DNA of 64,000 nucleotides from an uncultured Paracoccaceae bacterium (GTDB lineage: Bacteria > Pseudomonadota > Alphaproteobacteria > Rhodobacterales > Rhodobacteraceae). Both the position numbers and the translations under genes were made by a program. The stretch covers positions 11,807 to 75,806 of the forward strand of contig CALFSV010000068.1 in assembly GCA_937916485.1 (NCBI GenBank), in the 5' to 3' direction. This document shows positions 50,856-60,713 of the stretch, piece by piece; the stretch's first letter is position 1; each line of letters opens with the position of its first letter. The notes beneath the pieces are model-generated. The model saw only the letters and a list, made by a program, of their open reading frames with translations. It was not told the origin of the DNA and searched no databases.

Positions 50856-52511
50856 TCAGCGAACGAACTTCTTGAACTTGACCCGCTTGGGCTCAAGGGC
50901 ATCCGTGCCAAGGCGACGCTTCTTGTCTTCTTCGTAGTCTTCGAAGTTGCCTTCAAACCATTCGACGTGGGCCTCACCTTCAAAGGCGAGGATATGGGTG
51001 CAGATCCGGTCGAGGAAAAAGCGGTCGTGCGAGATGACGACAGCGCAACCGGCAAAATCCACCAAGGCATCTTCAAGCGCGCGCAGGGTCTCGACGTCCA
51101 GATCGTTGGTCGGTTCGTCAAGCAGAAGAACATTGCCGCCTGATTTCAAAAGCTTGGCCATATGGACCCGGTTGCGTTCACCACCCGACAGGAGGCCCAC
51201 CTTCTTTTGCTGGTCACCGCCCTTGAAGTTGAACGCCCCGCAATAGGCGCGGCTGTTGATCTCGGCGTCGCCAAGCTTGATCAGTTCGGCCCCGCCCGAG
51301 ATTTCCTCCCAGACCGTCGCATCGGCCCTCAGGGAGTCGCGCGACTGGTCCACGAATGCCAGTTTGACAGTGTCACCAAAGCTGATCTCGCCGCCGTCGG
51401 GCTGGTTCTGGCCGGTGAACATCGAAAACAGCGTGGATTTGCCAGCGCCGTTTGGCCCGATCACGCCGACGATTGCTCCGGGCGGAATGGAAAAGCTCAG
51501 ATCCTCGATCAACAGCTTGTCGCCCATCGCCTTTGAGAGATTCTCTACCTCGATCACCTTGCCGCCAAGGCGGGGGCCGTGGGGGATGATGATCTGGGCA
51601 CGGCCAACCTTTTCACGCTCGGACTGGTTGGCCATTTCTTCATAGGCGCTGATCCGGGCCTTGGATTTGGCCTGACGGGCCTTGGCGCCCTGGCGCATCC
51701 ATTCCAATTCGCGCTCAAGCGTCTTTTGCTTGGCCTTGTCGTCGCGGCTTTCTTGTTCAAGGCGCTTGGCCTTTTGTTCCAGCCAGCTGGAATAGTTGCC
51801 CTCGTAGGGAATGCCCCGACCACGGTCGAGTTCGAGGATCCAGCCGGTAATGTCGTCCAGAAAGTAGCGGTCGTGGGTTACGACAAGGATCGTGCCGTTA
51901 TAGGCGATGAGGTGGTTTTGCAGCCAGGCAATTGTCTCTGCGTCCAGGTGGTTGGTCGGTTCGTCCAAGAGCAGCATGTCTGGCGCTTCGAGCAAAAGCT
52001 TGCAAAGCGCGACGCGACGACGCTCACCACCCGAAAGGGTCGAGACATCTGCGTCATCGGGCGGGCAGCGCAGCGCCTCCATCGAGACGTCGACCTGTGC
52101 ATCGAGGTCCCAAAGGTTCTGGGCGTCAATCTCGTCCTGCAACTGCGCCATTTCGTCGGCAGTCTCGTCCGAGTAGTTCATTGCCAGTTCGTTGTAGCGC
52201 TCCAGAATCGCCCGTTTCGGGGCAACGCCGTCCATCACGTTCTCGCGGACTGTCTTGGTCTCGTCGAGGACGGGTTCCTGCGGCAGGTAGCCCACGCGCG
52301 CACCTTCGGCGGCCCAGGCCTCACCTTGAAAATCCTTGTCCATCCCGGCCATGATCTTGAGAAGGGTCGACTTACCCGCGCCGTTCACGCCCACAACGCC
52401 GATCTTGACGCCGGGCAGGAAGTTCAGGCGAATGTTCTCGAACACCTTCTTGCCGCCGGGGTAGGCCTTGGACACGCCATCCATGAAATACACATACTGA
52501 TAGGCGGCCAT
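50856..52511 (-). CDS. ettA: Energy-dependent translational throttle protein EttA (ABC-F)
   Basis: A 551-residue ABC-F ATPase that binds the ribosomal E site and regulates entry into elongation according to ATP/ADP ratio. Two ABC domains carry Walker A GVNGAGKSTLL and GPNGAGKSTLF, and signatures LSGGERRRVALC and LSGGERNRVHMA. The P-site tRNA-interaction linker between them is rich in K, R and Q (KAKQKTLERELEWMRQGAKARQAKSKARI). AAAGGAG precedes ATG 52511. It is divergent from the aldo/keto reductase gene. Confidence 0.96.
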   Translation of the reverse strand: MAAYQYVYFMDGVSKAYPGGKKVFENIRLNFLPGVKIGVVGVNGAGKSTLLKIMAGMDKDFQGEAWAAEGARVGYLPQEPVLDETKTVRENVMDGVAPKRAILERYNELAMNYSDETADEMAQLQDEIDAQNLWDLDAQVDVSMEALRCPPDDADVSTLSGGERRRVALCKLLLEAPDMLLLDEPTNHLDAETIAWLQNHLIAYNGTILVVTHDRYFLDDITGWILELDRGRGIPYEGNYSSWLEQKAKRLEQESRDDKAKQKTLERELEWMRQGAKARQAKSKARISAYEEMANQSEREKVGRAQIIIPHGPRLGGKVIEVENLSKAMGDKLLIEDLSFSIPPGAIVGVIGPNGAGKSTLFSMFTGQNQPDGGEISFGDTVKLAFVDQSRDSLRADATVWEEISGGAELIKLGDAEINSRAYCGAFNFKGGDQQKKVGLLSGGERNRVHMAKLLKSGGNVLLLDEPTNDLDVETLRALEDALVDFAGCAVVISHDRFFLDRICTHILAFEGEAHVEWFEGNFEDYEEDKKRRLGTDALEPKRVKFKKFVR

Positions 52512-52663
52512 TGGCTGTCTCCTTTGTTTGCGGGTCGATGCTCTCCTTAACCGGGGGCGGGCGCGGGGGCAATCGGGTCGGAGGCGGTTTCGACCGACTC
52601 CCCGTTTGACAAGGTCCCCGGGTGATGGGAAGCATGGCGAAATCGATTTAGGGAGACCCGCCA

Positions 52664-53692
52664 ATGTATTTAGCCGCTGAAGACCGTTACGAGCGGATGG
52701 TTTATCGCCGGTGTGGCAAGTCCGGCCTGCAACTGCCCGCAGTAAGCCTTGGTCTGTGGCACAACTTTGGCCATGACTTGCCGCATCAGACCAAGCGGGA
52801 CATCTGCCTGACCGCCTTCGATCACGGCATTACGCATTTTGACCTGGCCAACAATTACGGCCCGCCCCCGGGCAGCGCCGAACATGCCTTTGGCTCCATC
52901 CTGGCCGAAGACCTCGCCCCCTACCGAGACGAGCTGATCATTTCGTCCAAGGCGGGCTACCTAATGTGGCCCGGCCCCTATGGCGAGTGGGGGAGCCGCA
53001 AATACCTTGTCGCCTCCTGCGACCAGAGCCTCAAGCGGATGGGCCTCGACTATGTCGACATCTTTTATTCGCACCGCTACGACCCGGACACGCCACTGGA
53101 AGAGACGATGGGCGCGCTTGACTATATCGTGCGGTCGGGCCGCGCGCTTTATGCAGGCATCTCAAGCTACAATGCCGAGCGGACCCGCGAAGCGGTTGCG
53201 ATCCTGAAGGATCTCGGCACGCCCTGCGTGATCCATCAGCCGTCCTACAACATGCTCAACCGCTGGGTCGAGCGGGATGGGTTGAAGGAGACACTGCAGG
53301 AGCTTGGCGTGGGCTCGATCGCCTTTACGCCGCTGGCGCAGGGCATGCTCACCAAGAAATATCTGGGCGGCATCCCCGAAGACAGTCGGGCGGCGCAGGA
53401 CAAGAGCCTCAAGCCTGCCATGTTGTCGGACAGGGCCATTGAGAACATCCGCAAGCTCAACGACATCGCCGAGGGGCGCGGCCAGACGCTGGCACAGATG
53501 GCGATTGCCTGGGTCCTGCGCGAGGGCGGCATCACGACGGCTTTGATCGGGGCATCACGCCCCTCTCAGGTGATCGATTGCGTGGGCGCTATCAACAACC
53601 TTGAGTTCACCGCTGACGAGCTGGCGCTGATAGATGAATATGCCGATGAGGAGCAGATCAACCTCTGGGCGCGCTCAGCGGAGATCGACTAG
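52664..53692 (+). CDS. Aldo/keto reductase, YghZ/L-glyceraldehyde 3-phosphate reductase type
   Basis: A 342-residue NADPH-dependent reductase. The N terminus (RYERMVYRRCGKSGLQLPAVSLGLWHNFGHD) closely matches E. coli YghZ. The catalytic tetrad is visible as Asp and Tyr in FDLANNYGPP, Lys in ISSKAGY and His in FYSHRYDP. NADPH-binding GASRPSQ lies near the C terminus. It probably detoxifies aldehydes or L-glyceraldehyde 3-phosphate. GGGAG lies eight bases before ATG 52664. It precedes the GH43 gene by 74 bases holding composite element copy B. Confidence 0.94.
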   Translation: MYLAAEDRYERMVYRRCGKSGLQLPAVSLGLWHNFGHDLPHQTKRDICLTAFDHGITHFDLANNYGPPPGSAEHAFGSILAEDLAPYRDELIISSKAGYLMWPGPYGEWGSRKYLVASCDQSLKRMGLDYVDIFYSHRYDPDTPLEETMGALDYIVRSGRALYAGISSYNAERTREAVAILKDLGTPCVIHQPSYNMLNRWVERDGLKETLQELGVGSIAFTPLAQGMLTKKYLGGIPEDSRAAQDKSLKPAMLSDRAIENIRKLNDIAEGRGQTLAQMAIAWVLREGGITTALIGASRPSQVIDCVGAINNLEFTADELALIDEYADEEQINLWARSAEID

Positions 53693-53759
53693 GGGGGCTG
53701 TCTGCCCCCCAGCGGGCCTTCGGCCCTTCCCCCCGAGGATATTTTTGGCGAGATGAGGA
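53692..53759 (+). repeat. Intergenic composite element, copy B
   Basis: GGGGGG and CCCCCC form a hairpin (53692-53710) that begins on the last base of the aldo/keto reductase stop codon. A GGGCC/GGCCC stem (53714-53726) follows, then CCCCCCGAGGATATTTTTGG and GAGATGAGGA. It ends eight bases before the GH43 start, so its purine tail may also serve as the GH43 ribosome site. Related copies are at 33069 and 61155. Confidence 0.7.
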
Positions 53760-53766
53760 TAAGACC

Positions 53767-55368
53767 ATGATCCGTAACCCAGTGCTGCCGGGGTTCAATG
53801 CGGACCCTTCGTTTCTGAGGGTTGGCGAGGACTATTACCTTGCCACCTCGACCTTCGAGTGGTTTCCGGGGGTGCAAATCCACCATTCCCGCGATCTGGT
53901 GAACTGGCGTCTGGTGGCCCGGCCCTTGAACCGGCCGGCCCTTTTGGACATGCGGGGCAATCCAGATAGTTGCGGGATCTGGGCCCCCTGTCTGAGCCAT
54001 GACGGTGACCGCTTCTGGCTGGTCTATACGGATGTGAAGCGGCTGGACGGGGCGTTCAAGGATGCCCCCAACTACATCACCTGTTGCGACACGGTGGAGG
54101 GGGAGTGGTCTGATCCCTGGTATGTGAATTCCAGTGGCTTTGACCCGTCCCTGTTTCATGACGAGGATGGCCGTAAATGGTTTGTGAACATGCAATGGAA
54201 CCATCGTGGCCGGGGCACGGGTGGCAACCCTGTCAACGCCTCGTTTGACGGTATCCTCTTGCAGGAGTGGTCGCCCGAGGCCGGTCTGACCGGCCCGGTG
54301 ACCCAGATATACGATGGAACGGAGCGCGGCCTGACCGAGGCGCCGCATCTGTTCAAGCGCGATGGCTGGTACTATCTGACCGTGGCCGAAGGCGGCACCG
54401 GGTATGAACATGCTGTGACCATGGCGCGGTCCCGCGACATCGTGGGGCCCTATGAGACCCATCCCGCCCTGCATGTGATCAGCGCCAAGGGCTCGGACGG
54501 GCCGGTCCAGCGGGCTGGTCATGGGCAGTACGTCGAGACCCATTGGGGCCGTCACTACCATTCCTTCCTGATGGGCCGCCCGATTCCCGGCCCTGACGGA
54601 ACCGGCCGCTTTTGTCCCCTGGGCCGCGAGGCAGGGCTGGAAGAGGTCGTCTGGCGCGACGGATGGCTGTGGCTGGCGGAGGGCGGCATGGTCCCTCGGG
54701 CCGAAGTTCCGTCGCCAACCGCGGTGGAGCCTGCCCCGCCTCGCGCGATCCACCGCGATCTGGGCGCTACCTTGCCGGAAGAGTTTCAATGGCTGCGCAC
54801 CCCTGAGCCTGACCGTATTTTCCGCATGGACCCGGACGCCCTTGTCCTGATCGGCCGGGAGAGCATCGGAAGCTGGTTCGAACAGGCATTGGTCGCCCGC
54901 AAGCAGGAGCACCTCAGCTATACGGCCGAAACGCAGGTCGACATCGCCCCCACCACCTATCAGCAGGCGGCGGGTCTCACGACTTACTACAACCGTCACA
55001 AGTTTCACGCGGCTCTTGTCAGCCATGAGCCGGGAATTGGCCGGGCTTTGGTCCTGATGTCCTGCCCCGGCGACTGGCCTGACTGTGCGCTGAGCTGGCC
55101 TTGTTCGCCGGTCCCACTTGCCGATGGACCGGTGGCCTTGCGGGTTGTCGTCAGCGGCGCCACGCAGCAGTTCTGGTGGCGTCATGCTGGGGACTGGCAG
55201 CCCTTGGGCCCTGTTCTTGATGCCAGCGTCATCTCGGACGAGGGCGGCCGGGGCGAACATGCGTCGTTCACAGGGGCCTTTGTTGGTATGGTTGCCTTTG
55301 ACCTGACGGGGCAGGGCAACGAGGCCCGGTTTGACCGCTTCTCCTATGTGCCGGATGGTGCGGTGTGA
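53767..55368 (+). CDS. Glycoside hydrolase family 43 (beta-xylosidase-like)
   Basis: A 533-residue five-bladed propeller glycosidase with a C-terminal beta-sandwich, the layout of GH43 beta-xylosidase/arabinofuranosidases. Catalytic residues appear as D13 in NADPSF (base), D126 in GFDPSLF (pKa modulator) and E191 in TEAPHLF (acid). No signal peptide is present, so it acts on imported xylo- or arabino-oligosaccharides in the cytoplasm. The stop overlaps the TolB-like start by four bases. No sugar transporter is in the window. Confidence 0.92.
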   Translation: MIRNPVLPGFNADPSFLRVGEDYYLATSTFEWFPGVQIHHSRDLVNWRLVARPLNRPALLDMRGNPDSCGIWAPCLSHDGDRFWLVYTDVKRLDGAFKDAPNYITCCDTVEGEWSDPWYVNSSGFDPSLFHDEDGRKWFVNMQWNHRGRGTGGNPVNASFDGILLQEWSPEAGLTGPVTQIYDGTERGLTEAPHLFKRDGWYYLTVAEGGTGYEHAVTMARSRDIVGPYETHPALHVISAKGSDGPVQRAGHGQYVETHWGRHYHSFLMGRPIPGPDGTGRFCPLGREAGLEEVVWRDGWLWLAEGGMVPRAEVPSPTAVEPAPPRAIHRDLGATLPEEFQWLRTPEPDRIFRMDPDALVLIGRESIGSWFEQALVARKQEHLSYTAETQVDIAPTTYQQAAGLTTYYNRHKFHAALVSHEPGIGRALVLMSCPGDWPDCALSWPCSPVPLADGPVALRVVVSGATQQFWWRHAGDWQPLGPVLDASVISDEGGRGEHASFTGAFVGMVAFDLTGQGNEARFDRFSYVPDGAV

Positions 55369-56186
55369 TCAGTGAACTGTGCATCTGGGACATGGCGACC
55401 GGAGCGGCCCGTGTCCTGATGTCCCATGAGGGCCACATCGAGGCCCCGAACTGGCACCCCGATGGGTATCTGATCGTGAATGGCGACGGGCTGATCTACC
55501 GCGTTCCTCTGGACAGCCCGAGGCTGAAGCGCATCGACACCGGCTTTGCCATTGGTTGCAATAACGATCACGGGGTTTCACCGGATGGCACCCTGCTGGC
55601 CATTTCCGACAACAGCCAGACCGGCCAATCCTGCATCTATGTCCTGCCGATCGGGGGCGGGATCCCGCGAAGGGTGACCGAGCATACCCCTTCATGGTGG
55701 CATGCCTGGACGCCGGATGGGCAAAGGATGGTCTATCCTGGGGCAAGAGGGGACCGGGTTCTTCGCCTTTACAGTTGCGCCGTGGATGGCTGTGACGAGA
55801 AATCGATTGTCGATGGGTTCGATCATGTGGACGGGCCGGACCTGACGCCCGATGGCGCCTGGATCTGGTTTAACGGGGAGCGAGACGGGACGGTCGAGTT
55901 GTGGCGGGTTCGGCCCGATGGATCGGAGCTCGAGCAGATGACCGATGATGAGGCTATCAACTGGTTTCCACATCCCTCTCCAGACGGCCGCCATGTCCTG
56001 TACCTGGCTTATCCCGCGGGCACTCAGGGCCATCCCGGCAACCTGGAGGTCAGCCTGCGCCTGATGCCGCAGGACGGCGGACCGACCACATGGCTGTGCG
56101 ATCTGTTCGGTGGGCAGGGTACGATGAACGTGCCGTGCTGGTCCCCGGATGGGAGCGCGTTTGCTTTCATGCGCTACCGCGCCTGA
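55365..56186 (+). CDS. TolB-like (PD40 propeller) protein
   Basis: A 273-residue beta-propeller protein with repeated PD40-type motifs: NWHPDGYLIVNG, VSPDGTLLAIS, WTPDGQRMVYPG, LTPDGAWIWFNG, PSPDGRHVLYLA and WSPDGSAFAFM. There is no signal peptide, unlike periplasmic TolB. GTG 55365 overlaps the GH43 stop. The family includes oligogalacturonate lyase-like and TolB-like proteins; here co-translation with GH43 suggests a carbohydrate role. The exact activity is unknown. Confidence 0.85.
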   Translation: MISELCIWDMATGAARVLMSHEGHIEAPNWHPDGYLIVNGDGLIYRVPLDSPRLKRIDTGFAIGCNNDHGVSPDGTLLAISDNSQTGQSCIYVLPIGGGIPRRVTEHTPSWWHAWTPDGQRMVYPGARGDRVLRLYSCAVDGCDEKSIVDGFDHVDGPDLTPDGAWIWFNGERDGTVELWRVRPDGSELEQMTDDEAINWFPHPSPDGRHVLYLAYPAGTQGHPGNLEVSLRLMPQDGGPTTWLCDLFGGQGTMNVPCWSPDGSAFAFMRYRA

Positions 56187-56249
56187 TCGGATGGGTTTTG
56201 CCGGGTTGCCCCCCTCGACTCCCGTGCTGCCTTGGTGCAGGCAGCGGTA

Positions 56250-56867
56250 ATGCGATGGGATATTCCACATGCGGCTGCTGGCCAGGTGATCGGTCTTTTG
56301 GGCGGGTCTTTTGACCCGCCACATCGCGGGCACGTCCATATCACCCGGGCGGCCATGACCCGGTTCGCCCTGGATCGGGTCTGGTGGCTGGTCAGCCCGG
56401 GCAACCCCCTCAAAGAGCGGGGGCCCGCAGCCCTGGCCAAAAGGATGGCGGCTGCGCGGGCATTGGTCGACCATCCAGGGATCGAGGTGACCGATATCGA
56501 GGCCCGCTTTGGCACGCGCTACACCGCGCAAACCATCGCTGCGCTGACGGCCACCTATCCGAAGGTCCAGTTCGTCTGGCTGATGGGCGCCGACAACCTG
56601 GCGCAGTTCCATCGTTGGCAGGACTGGCGGGGCATCATGGAAACGGTCCCGGTCGGCGTCCTTGCCCGACCGGGTGAGCGCACGTCGGCACGGGTATCGA
56701 AGGCGGCCCGGCTGTATCGGTCTGACCGATTGCAGGGACGGGCCTCTCATCTGCTGGGTCTGTCGGAGGCGCCAAAATGGTGCTTTCTAAATGTCCCTAT
56801 GCGGCCCGACAGTTCTAGTGCGATCAGGGCGCGGGGCGAATGGTCACCTGAGACCGTGAAGTTGTGA
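56250..56867 (+). CDS. nadD: Nicotinate-nucleotide adenylyltransferase
   Basis: A 205-residue enzyme making deamido-NAD from nicotinate mononucleotide and ATP. The nucleotidyltransferase site [17 protein letters not shown] is near residue 20, [12 protein letters not shown] follows, [16 protein letters not shown] supplies substrate contacts, and [12 protein letters not shown] is the late ISSTxIR-type motif. I start at ATG 56250 ([11 protein letters not shown]) rather than the codon at 56232; the ribosome site is weak. dacB follows 47 bases later. Confidence 0.95.
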   Translation: MRWDIPHAAAGQVIGLLGGSFDPPHRGHVHITRAAMTRFALDRVWWLVSPGNPLKERGPAALAKRMAAARALVDHPGIEVTDIEARFGTRYTAQTIAALTATYPKVQFVWLMGADNLAQFHRWQDWRGIMETVPVGVLARPGERTSARVSKAARLYRSDRLQGRASHLLGLSEAPKWCFLNVPMRPDSSSAIRARGEWSPETVKL

Positions 56868-56914
56868 CCGGGAGGTTGTTGATGCCCGGACAATCGGCGG
56901 TCTAGGGTCCGATC

Positions 56915-58435
56915 ATGACAAAGGTCTTGACCAGACGGGCCCTTCTTGGGGGTGGACTTGCGGCGCTGGGAACAGCCGCCCTGGCGGATGCGCCACGTGC
57001 AAGCCTGCGACCGCTTGCCCGGCCGGGTCAGCAAACGTTGGGTCTGCTGGAACGGCCCGGCAAGAGGCCGGTTGCCCGACCTTCGGTCGAAGACATCGTG
57101 CGGGAGGCAGGGCTTGGCGGGACCGTCGCCTTTGTCCTGGCGGATACAGCCTCAGGCACAGTGATCGAAAGCCGGTTCGCGGATGCTGCCTTGCCGCCGG
57201 CCAGCGTGGCCAAGGCCGTCACCGCCCACTTTGCCTACGAACAACTTGGCCCAGCCTACAGATTTAAAACCCGCCTTATGGCGACAGGGCCGGTCGTGGA
57301 CGGGGTGCTGCAAGGTGACCTGATCCTTGCAGGGGGGGGCGATCCGGTGCTGGGAACCGATGACCTTGCCACGATGGCGGCCGCCCTGTCCGAGGCTGGG
57401 GTCGGGGCCGTGTCGGGCCGGTTCGCCGTCTGGGGTGGTGCCTTGCCGGAGGTGTCGGAGATCGACCCGGACCAACAGTCCCATTTTGGGTACAACCCCG
57501 CCATTTCCGGACTGAACCTGAACTTTAACAGGGTACATTTTGGCTGGACCCGGCAGGGCCAGGATTATGTCGTCACGATGGATGCTCGGACGGATCAGCA
57601 CCGGCCCGAGGTCGGCATGGCCCGCATGCGCGTGGTGGACCGTTCGCTGCCGGTATACACCTATGCCGCAGGCGAAGGGCTCGATGACTGGACGGTCGCG
57701 CGCGCCGCCCTCGGGACGGAAGGGGCCCGCTGGTTGCCAGTTCGCAATCCGGCCCTTTACGCCGCGGATGTCTTTCGCAGCATGGCGCGGTCGCACGGCA
57801 TCAACCTTGCACCTGCCGTCAAGCTCCAAGACCTGCCAGAGGGTGCCAGCGAGGTCGTCAGTCACCAAAGCCCGCCGCTGGACACTTTGATTGAGGGCAT
57901 GTTGCGTTACTCTACCAATTTGACCGCAGAGGTTCTGGGGCTGACTTCAACCAAGTCGCTGGGCGTGCAGCCTGAAACGCTGGCCAACTCTGCCGCCGTG
58001 ATGAACGGTTGGGTGGTCGCCCGCTATGGAGCGAGGGCGGTCCTCGTTGATCACTCTGGCCTGGGCGACCGGTCACGGATCAGCGCAAGGGACATGACGC
58101 GCATCCTGTCGGGTGCGGGTGCCAATGACCCGGTCCGCGCGCTGCTGAAGGACGTTGTCCTTGTCGATGGCGACGGGGACGCCCTCGTCGATCCGGCTCT
58201 CGAGGTGGAGGCAAAAACCGGCACGCTGAACTTTGTTAGTGCCCTTGCAGGCCATTTGCGTACCGAGACTGGCAAGGAAATGGTCTTTGCCATATTTACG
58301 GCCGAGATGGATGCCCGCGAGGCGGCAAAGGACGATGTCGAGGAAGTGCCGGACGGTGCGCGAGCGTGGAATGGTCGATCCCGGCGATTGCAACAACGTC
58401 TGCTGCAGCGGTGGGGCGTCGTCTTTGGGACCTAG
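56915..58435 (+). CDS. dacB: D-alanyl-D-alanine carboxypeptidase/endopeptidase (PBP4)
   Basis: A 506-residue class C penicillin-binding protein that trims or cleaves peptidoglycan cross-links. The N terminus TRRALLGGGLAALGTAALADA looks like a Tat signal with twin arginines. The catalytic motifs are SVAK at residues 97-100, STN near residue 330 and KTG near residue 430, with the large PBP4 insert between SxxK and SxN. It is in the periplasm. It follows nadD and ends before a palindromic repeat. Confidence 0.94.
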   Translation: MTKVLTRRALLGGGLAALGTAALADAPRASLRPLARPGQQTLGLLERPGKRPVARPSVEDIVREAGLGGTVAFVLADTASGTVIESRFADAALPPASVAKAVTAHFAYEQLGPAYRFKTRLMATGPVVDGVLQGDLILAGGGDPVLGTDDLATMAAALSEAGVGAVSGRFAVWGGALPEVSEIDPDQQSHFGYNPAISGLNLNFNRVHFGWTRQGQDYVVTMDARTDQHRPEVGMARMRVVDRSLPVYTYAAGEGLDDWTVARAALGTEGARWLPVRNPALYAADVFRSMARSHGINLAPAVKLQDLPEGASEVVSHQSPPLDTLIEGMLRYSTNLTAEVLGLTSTKSLGVQPETLANSAAVMNGWVVARYGARAVLVDHSGLGDRSRISARDMTRILSGAGANDPVRALLKDVVLVDGDGDALVDPALEVEAKTGTLNFVSALAGHLRTETGKEMVFAIFTAEMDAREAAKDDVEEVPDGARAWNGRSRRLQQRLLQRWGVVFGT

Positions 58436-58473
58436 CCGCCAGGAACCAAAATTTTGTGCCAAAATTTTCGAAG

Positions 58474-58499
58474 GTAAGGTGGGTCATGACCCACCTTAC
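58474..58499. repeat. 26-nt palindrome, copy 3
   Basis: Same 11-nt arms (GTAAGGTGGGT and ACCCACCTTAC) as the pair near 35.0 kb, with centre CATG. It lies between the stop codons of dacB and the convergent TerB-like gene. Just before it, CCAAAATTTT occurs twice (58446-58468). Confidence 0.9.
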
Positions 58500-58507
58500 G
58501 GCAGTGA

Positions 58508-58927
58508 TCAGAGCGTCATGTGCCGGGCCCGAGCCCCCCGCTCGATCGCAGCGGCGTGCAGGCGGTCGATGTTCAACTCGTACCGGATCTCTTCCAGCAT
58601 CCGACCTTCGGAGGAGGTGATGTGGCCATCTGCCGCGCTAACGTCGCAAGCCATCGCATAGGCGGTTTCATATAGCCGCTCTGGCAGTGCCTGACGGATG
58701 AGGCCGAACAGGGCATCAAGTCCCTCTTCCTGTTCCAGAAGGTCAAACACAGTCCGGCTGATCCGGGGGAGCTGATCGGCATCGTAGTCGGCAAAGACAG
58801 GCAGGTTGTTCACGATGTTTGATATCTGGACAAGTTCGGCGGTCCGGATGTCTTCGTCGGCGGCAGAGACGGCGATCATCAGGGCGGCCAGCGCATCCTG
58901 TGCGGTCATCGAGGCTGTGTCGGTCAT
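58508..58927 (-). CDS. TerB-like tellurite resistance domain protein
   Basis: A 139-residue all-helical protein of the TerB/co-chaperone DjlA N-terminal group. Two acidic metal-binding stretches are visible: AVSAADEDIRTAELVQI near residue 23 and ACDVSAADGHITSSEGRMLEEI near residue 100, giving the repeated AADG/E pattern. ATG 58927 is eight bases after AAAGGA; longer in-frame starts are rejected. It is not in a ter operon, so a general metal-dependent role is more likely than tellurite resistance. Confidence 0.87.
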   Translation of the reverse strand: MTDTASMTAQDALAALMIAVSAADEDIRTAELVQISNIVNNLPVFADYDADQLPRISRTVFDLLEQEEGLDALFGLIRQALPERLYETAYAMACDVSAADGHITSSEGRMLEEIRYELNIDRLHAAAIERGARARHMTL

Positions 58928-59041
58928 GGCATACATCCTTTGGGTTGACGCCGGTTTTATTGACGCCCCGCCGCAGCCGCAATAGGGATGCGCCAAACGA
59001 AGGCTCCCGCGTCGCTGGGACGCGGGCCCAAGGGGTAAGAC

Positions 59042-60622
59042 ATGACCGATCTGCGCGACGTGGCGATGACAAGCAAGGCCTGGCCGTTTGAAGAGGCCCG
59101 CGCCCTTCTCAAACGCTATGCCAAGGCTCCGCCTGCCAAGGGACATGTTCTGTTTGAAACCGGCTACGGCCCCTCCGGTCTGCCCCATATCGGCACCTTT
59201 GGAGAGGTGCTGCGCACAACCATGATCCGACGGGCTTTCGAGCTGATTTCGGACCTCCCGACGCGCCTGATCTGTTTTTCCGACGATCTGGATGGCATGC
59301 GCAAGATCCCCGACAACGTGCCGAACCGCGACATGCTCAAGGAGCATGTGCAAAAGCCGCTGACCAGCGTGCCGGATCCGTTTGGCGAGTACCCCTCGTT
59401 TGGCGATCACAACAACGCCATGCTGCGCCGGTTCCTTGATACCTTTGGATTTGATTACGAATTCTATTCAGCCACCGAATTCTATGGCTCAGGCCGGTTT
59501 GACCCGACCCTGCGGCTGGCGGCCGAGCGGTACGACGACATCATGGCGATCATGCTGGCCTCGTTGCGTGAAGAGCGGCAGCAGACCTATTCATGCTTCC
59601 TGCCGATCCACCCCGAAACCGGGCGCGTTCTTTATGTCCCGATGAAGGAGGTCAATGCCAAGGATGGCACGATTACCTTCGACGACGAAACCGGCCGCGA
59701 ATGGACCCTTCCGGTCACGGGCGGCAACGTCAAGCTGCAGTGGAAGCCCGACTTCGGTGCCCGCTGGGCGGCGCTGGGCGTTGACTTTGAGATGTATGGC
59801 AAGGATCATTCGACCAATACCCCGATCTACGACGGCATCTGCGAAGTGCTGGGCGGCAAGAAGCCCAACCATTTCTCCTACGAGTTGTTTCTGGACGAGA
59901 ATGGTCAGAAGATCTCGAAGTCCAAGGGCAACGGCCTGACCATCGACGAGTGGCTCAGCTATGCCGCGACCGAATCGCTGAGCTACTTCATGTTCCTCAA
60001 GCCCAAGACCGCCAAGCGGATGCATTTCGATGTCATCCCCAAGATGGTCGACGAGTACCAGCAGCAGTTGCGCGCCTATGCCGGGCAGGACCCCACCCAG
60101 AGGCTGGCCAATCCTGTGTTTCACATACACGGGCACAATGTGCCCACCTCGGACATGGTGGTCCCCTTCGCGATGCTTCTGAACCTGGCATCGGTTTCTG
60201 GCGCCGAGGACAAGGAGACGCTTTGGGGATTTATCCAGCGCTACGCCCCTGAGGCCGCACCGGAAAGCCATCCGGGCCTTGATGCCGCGGCAGGATTTGC
60301 CGTGCGCTATTACCAGGACTTTGTGAAGCCGGGCAAAACCTACCGCGCCCCCAGCGACAAGGAACGCGCGGCGATGGAGGACCTTCTGGGCCGGCTGAAG
60401 GTGTGGGATGGCGGAGTCGATGCCGATGCGCTGCAATCCATGGTCTTCGCGGTTGGCAAAGCCCATGAATTCGACCCGTTGCGAGATTGGTTCAAGGCCC
60501 TCTACGAAGTGCTTCTGGGCGCATCGGAAGGGCCGCGCTTTGGTGGGTTCATCGCGCTTTACGGTGTCGACGAAAGCATCAGACTGATCGAGGGCGGTCT
60601 GGCCGGAGAACTGGCATCCTGA
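59042..60622 (+). CDS. lysS: Class I (archaeal-type) lysyl-tRNA synthetase
   Basis: A 526-residue class I LysRS. The HIGH-type motif is PHIGTF near residue 50 and the KMSKS-type motif is KISKSKG near residue 293. The catalytic core continues with [18 protein letters not shown] and [13 protein letters not shown]; the C-terminal helical anticodon-binding domain follows. Most bacteria use the unrelated class II enzyme, but this type is known in alphaproteobacteria and spirochaetes. AAGGGG precedes ATG 59042. It is divergent from the TerB-like gene. Confidence 0.95.
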   Translation: MTDLRDVAMTSKAWPFEEARALLKRYAKAPPAKGHVLFETGYGPSGLPHIGTFGEVLRTTMIRRAFELISDLPTRLICFSDDLDGMRKIPDNVPNRDMLKEHVQKPLTSVPDPFGEYPSFGDHNNAMLRRFLDTFGFDYEFYSATEFYGSGRFDPTLRLAAERYDDIMAIMLASLREERQQTYSCFLPIHPETGRVLYVPMKEVNAKDGTITFDDETGREWTLPVTGGNVKLQWKPDFGARWAALGVDFEMYGKDHSTNTPIYDGICEVLGGKKPNHFSYELFLDENGQKISKSKGNGLTIDEWLSYAATESLSYFMFLKPKTAKRMHFDVIPKMVDEYQQQLRAYAGQDPTQRLANPVFHIHGHNVPTSDMVVPFAMLLNLASVSGAEDKETLWGFIQRYAPEAAPESHPGLDAAAGFAVRYYQDFVKPGKTYRAPSDKERAAMEDLLGRLKVWDGGVDADALQSMVFAVGKAHEFDPLRDWFKALYEVLLGASEGPRFGGFIALYGVDESIRLIEGGLAGELAS

Positions 60623-60713
60623 TCCTTTGCGGGACACACCGCGAATTCATTTGAAACTATTGTTCCGCGCTGCACGTATCTCCCCACAGGGAAAGCAAAC
60701 GGAGGTGTGACAG

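Noticed and set aside
58446..58468. Repeated CCAAAATTTT before palindrome copy 3 as an integration site
   Set aside because: Only two short copies, no integrase, tRNA or mobile genes nearby.
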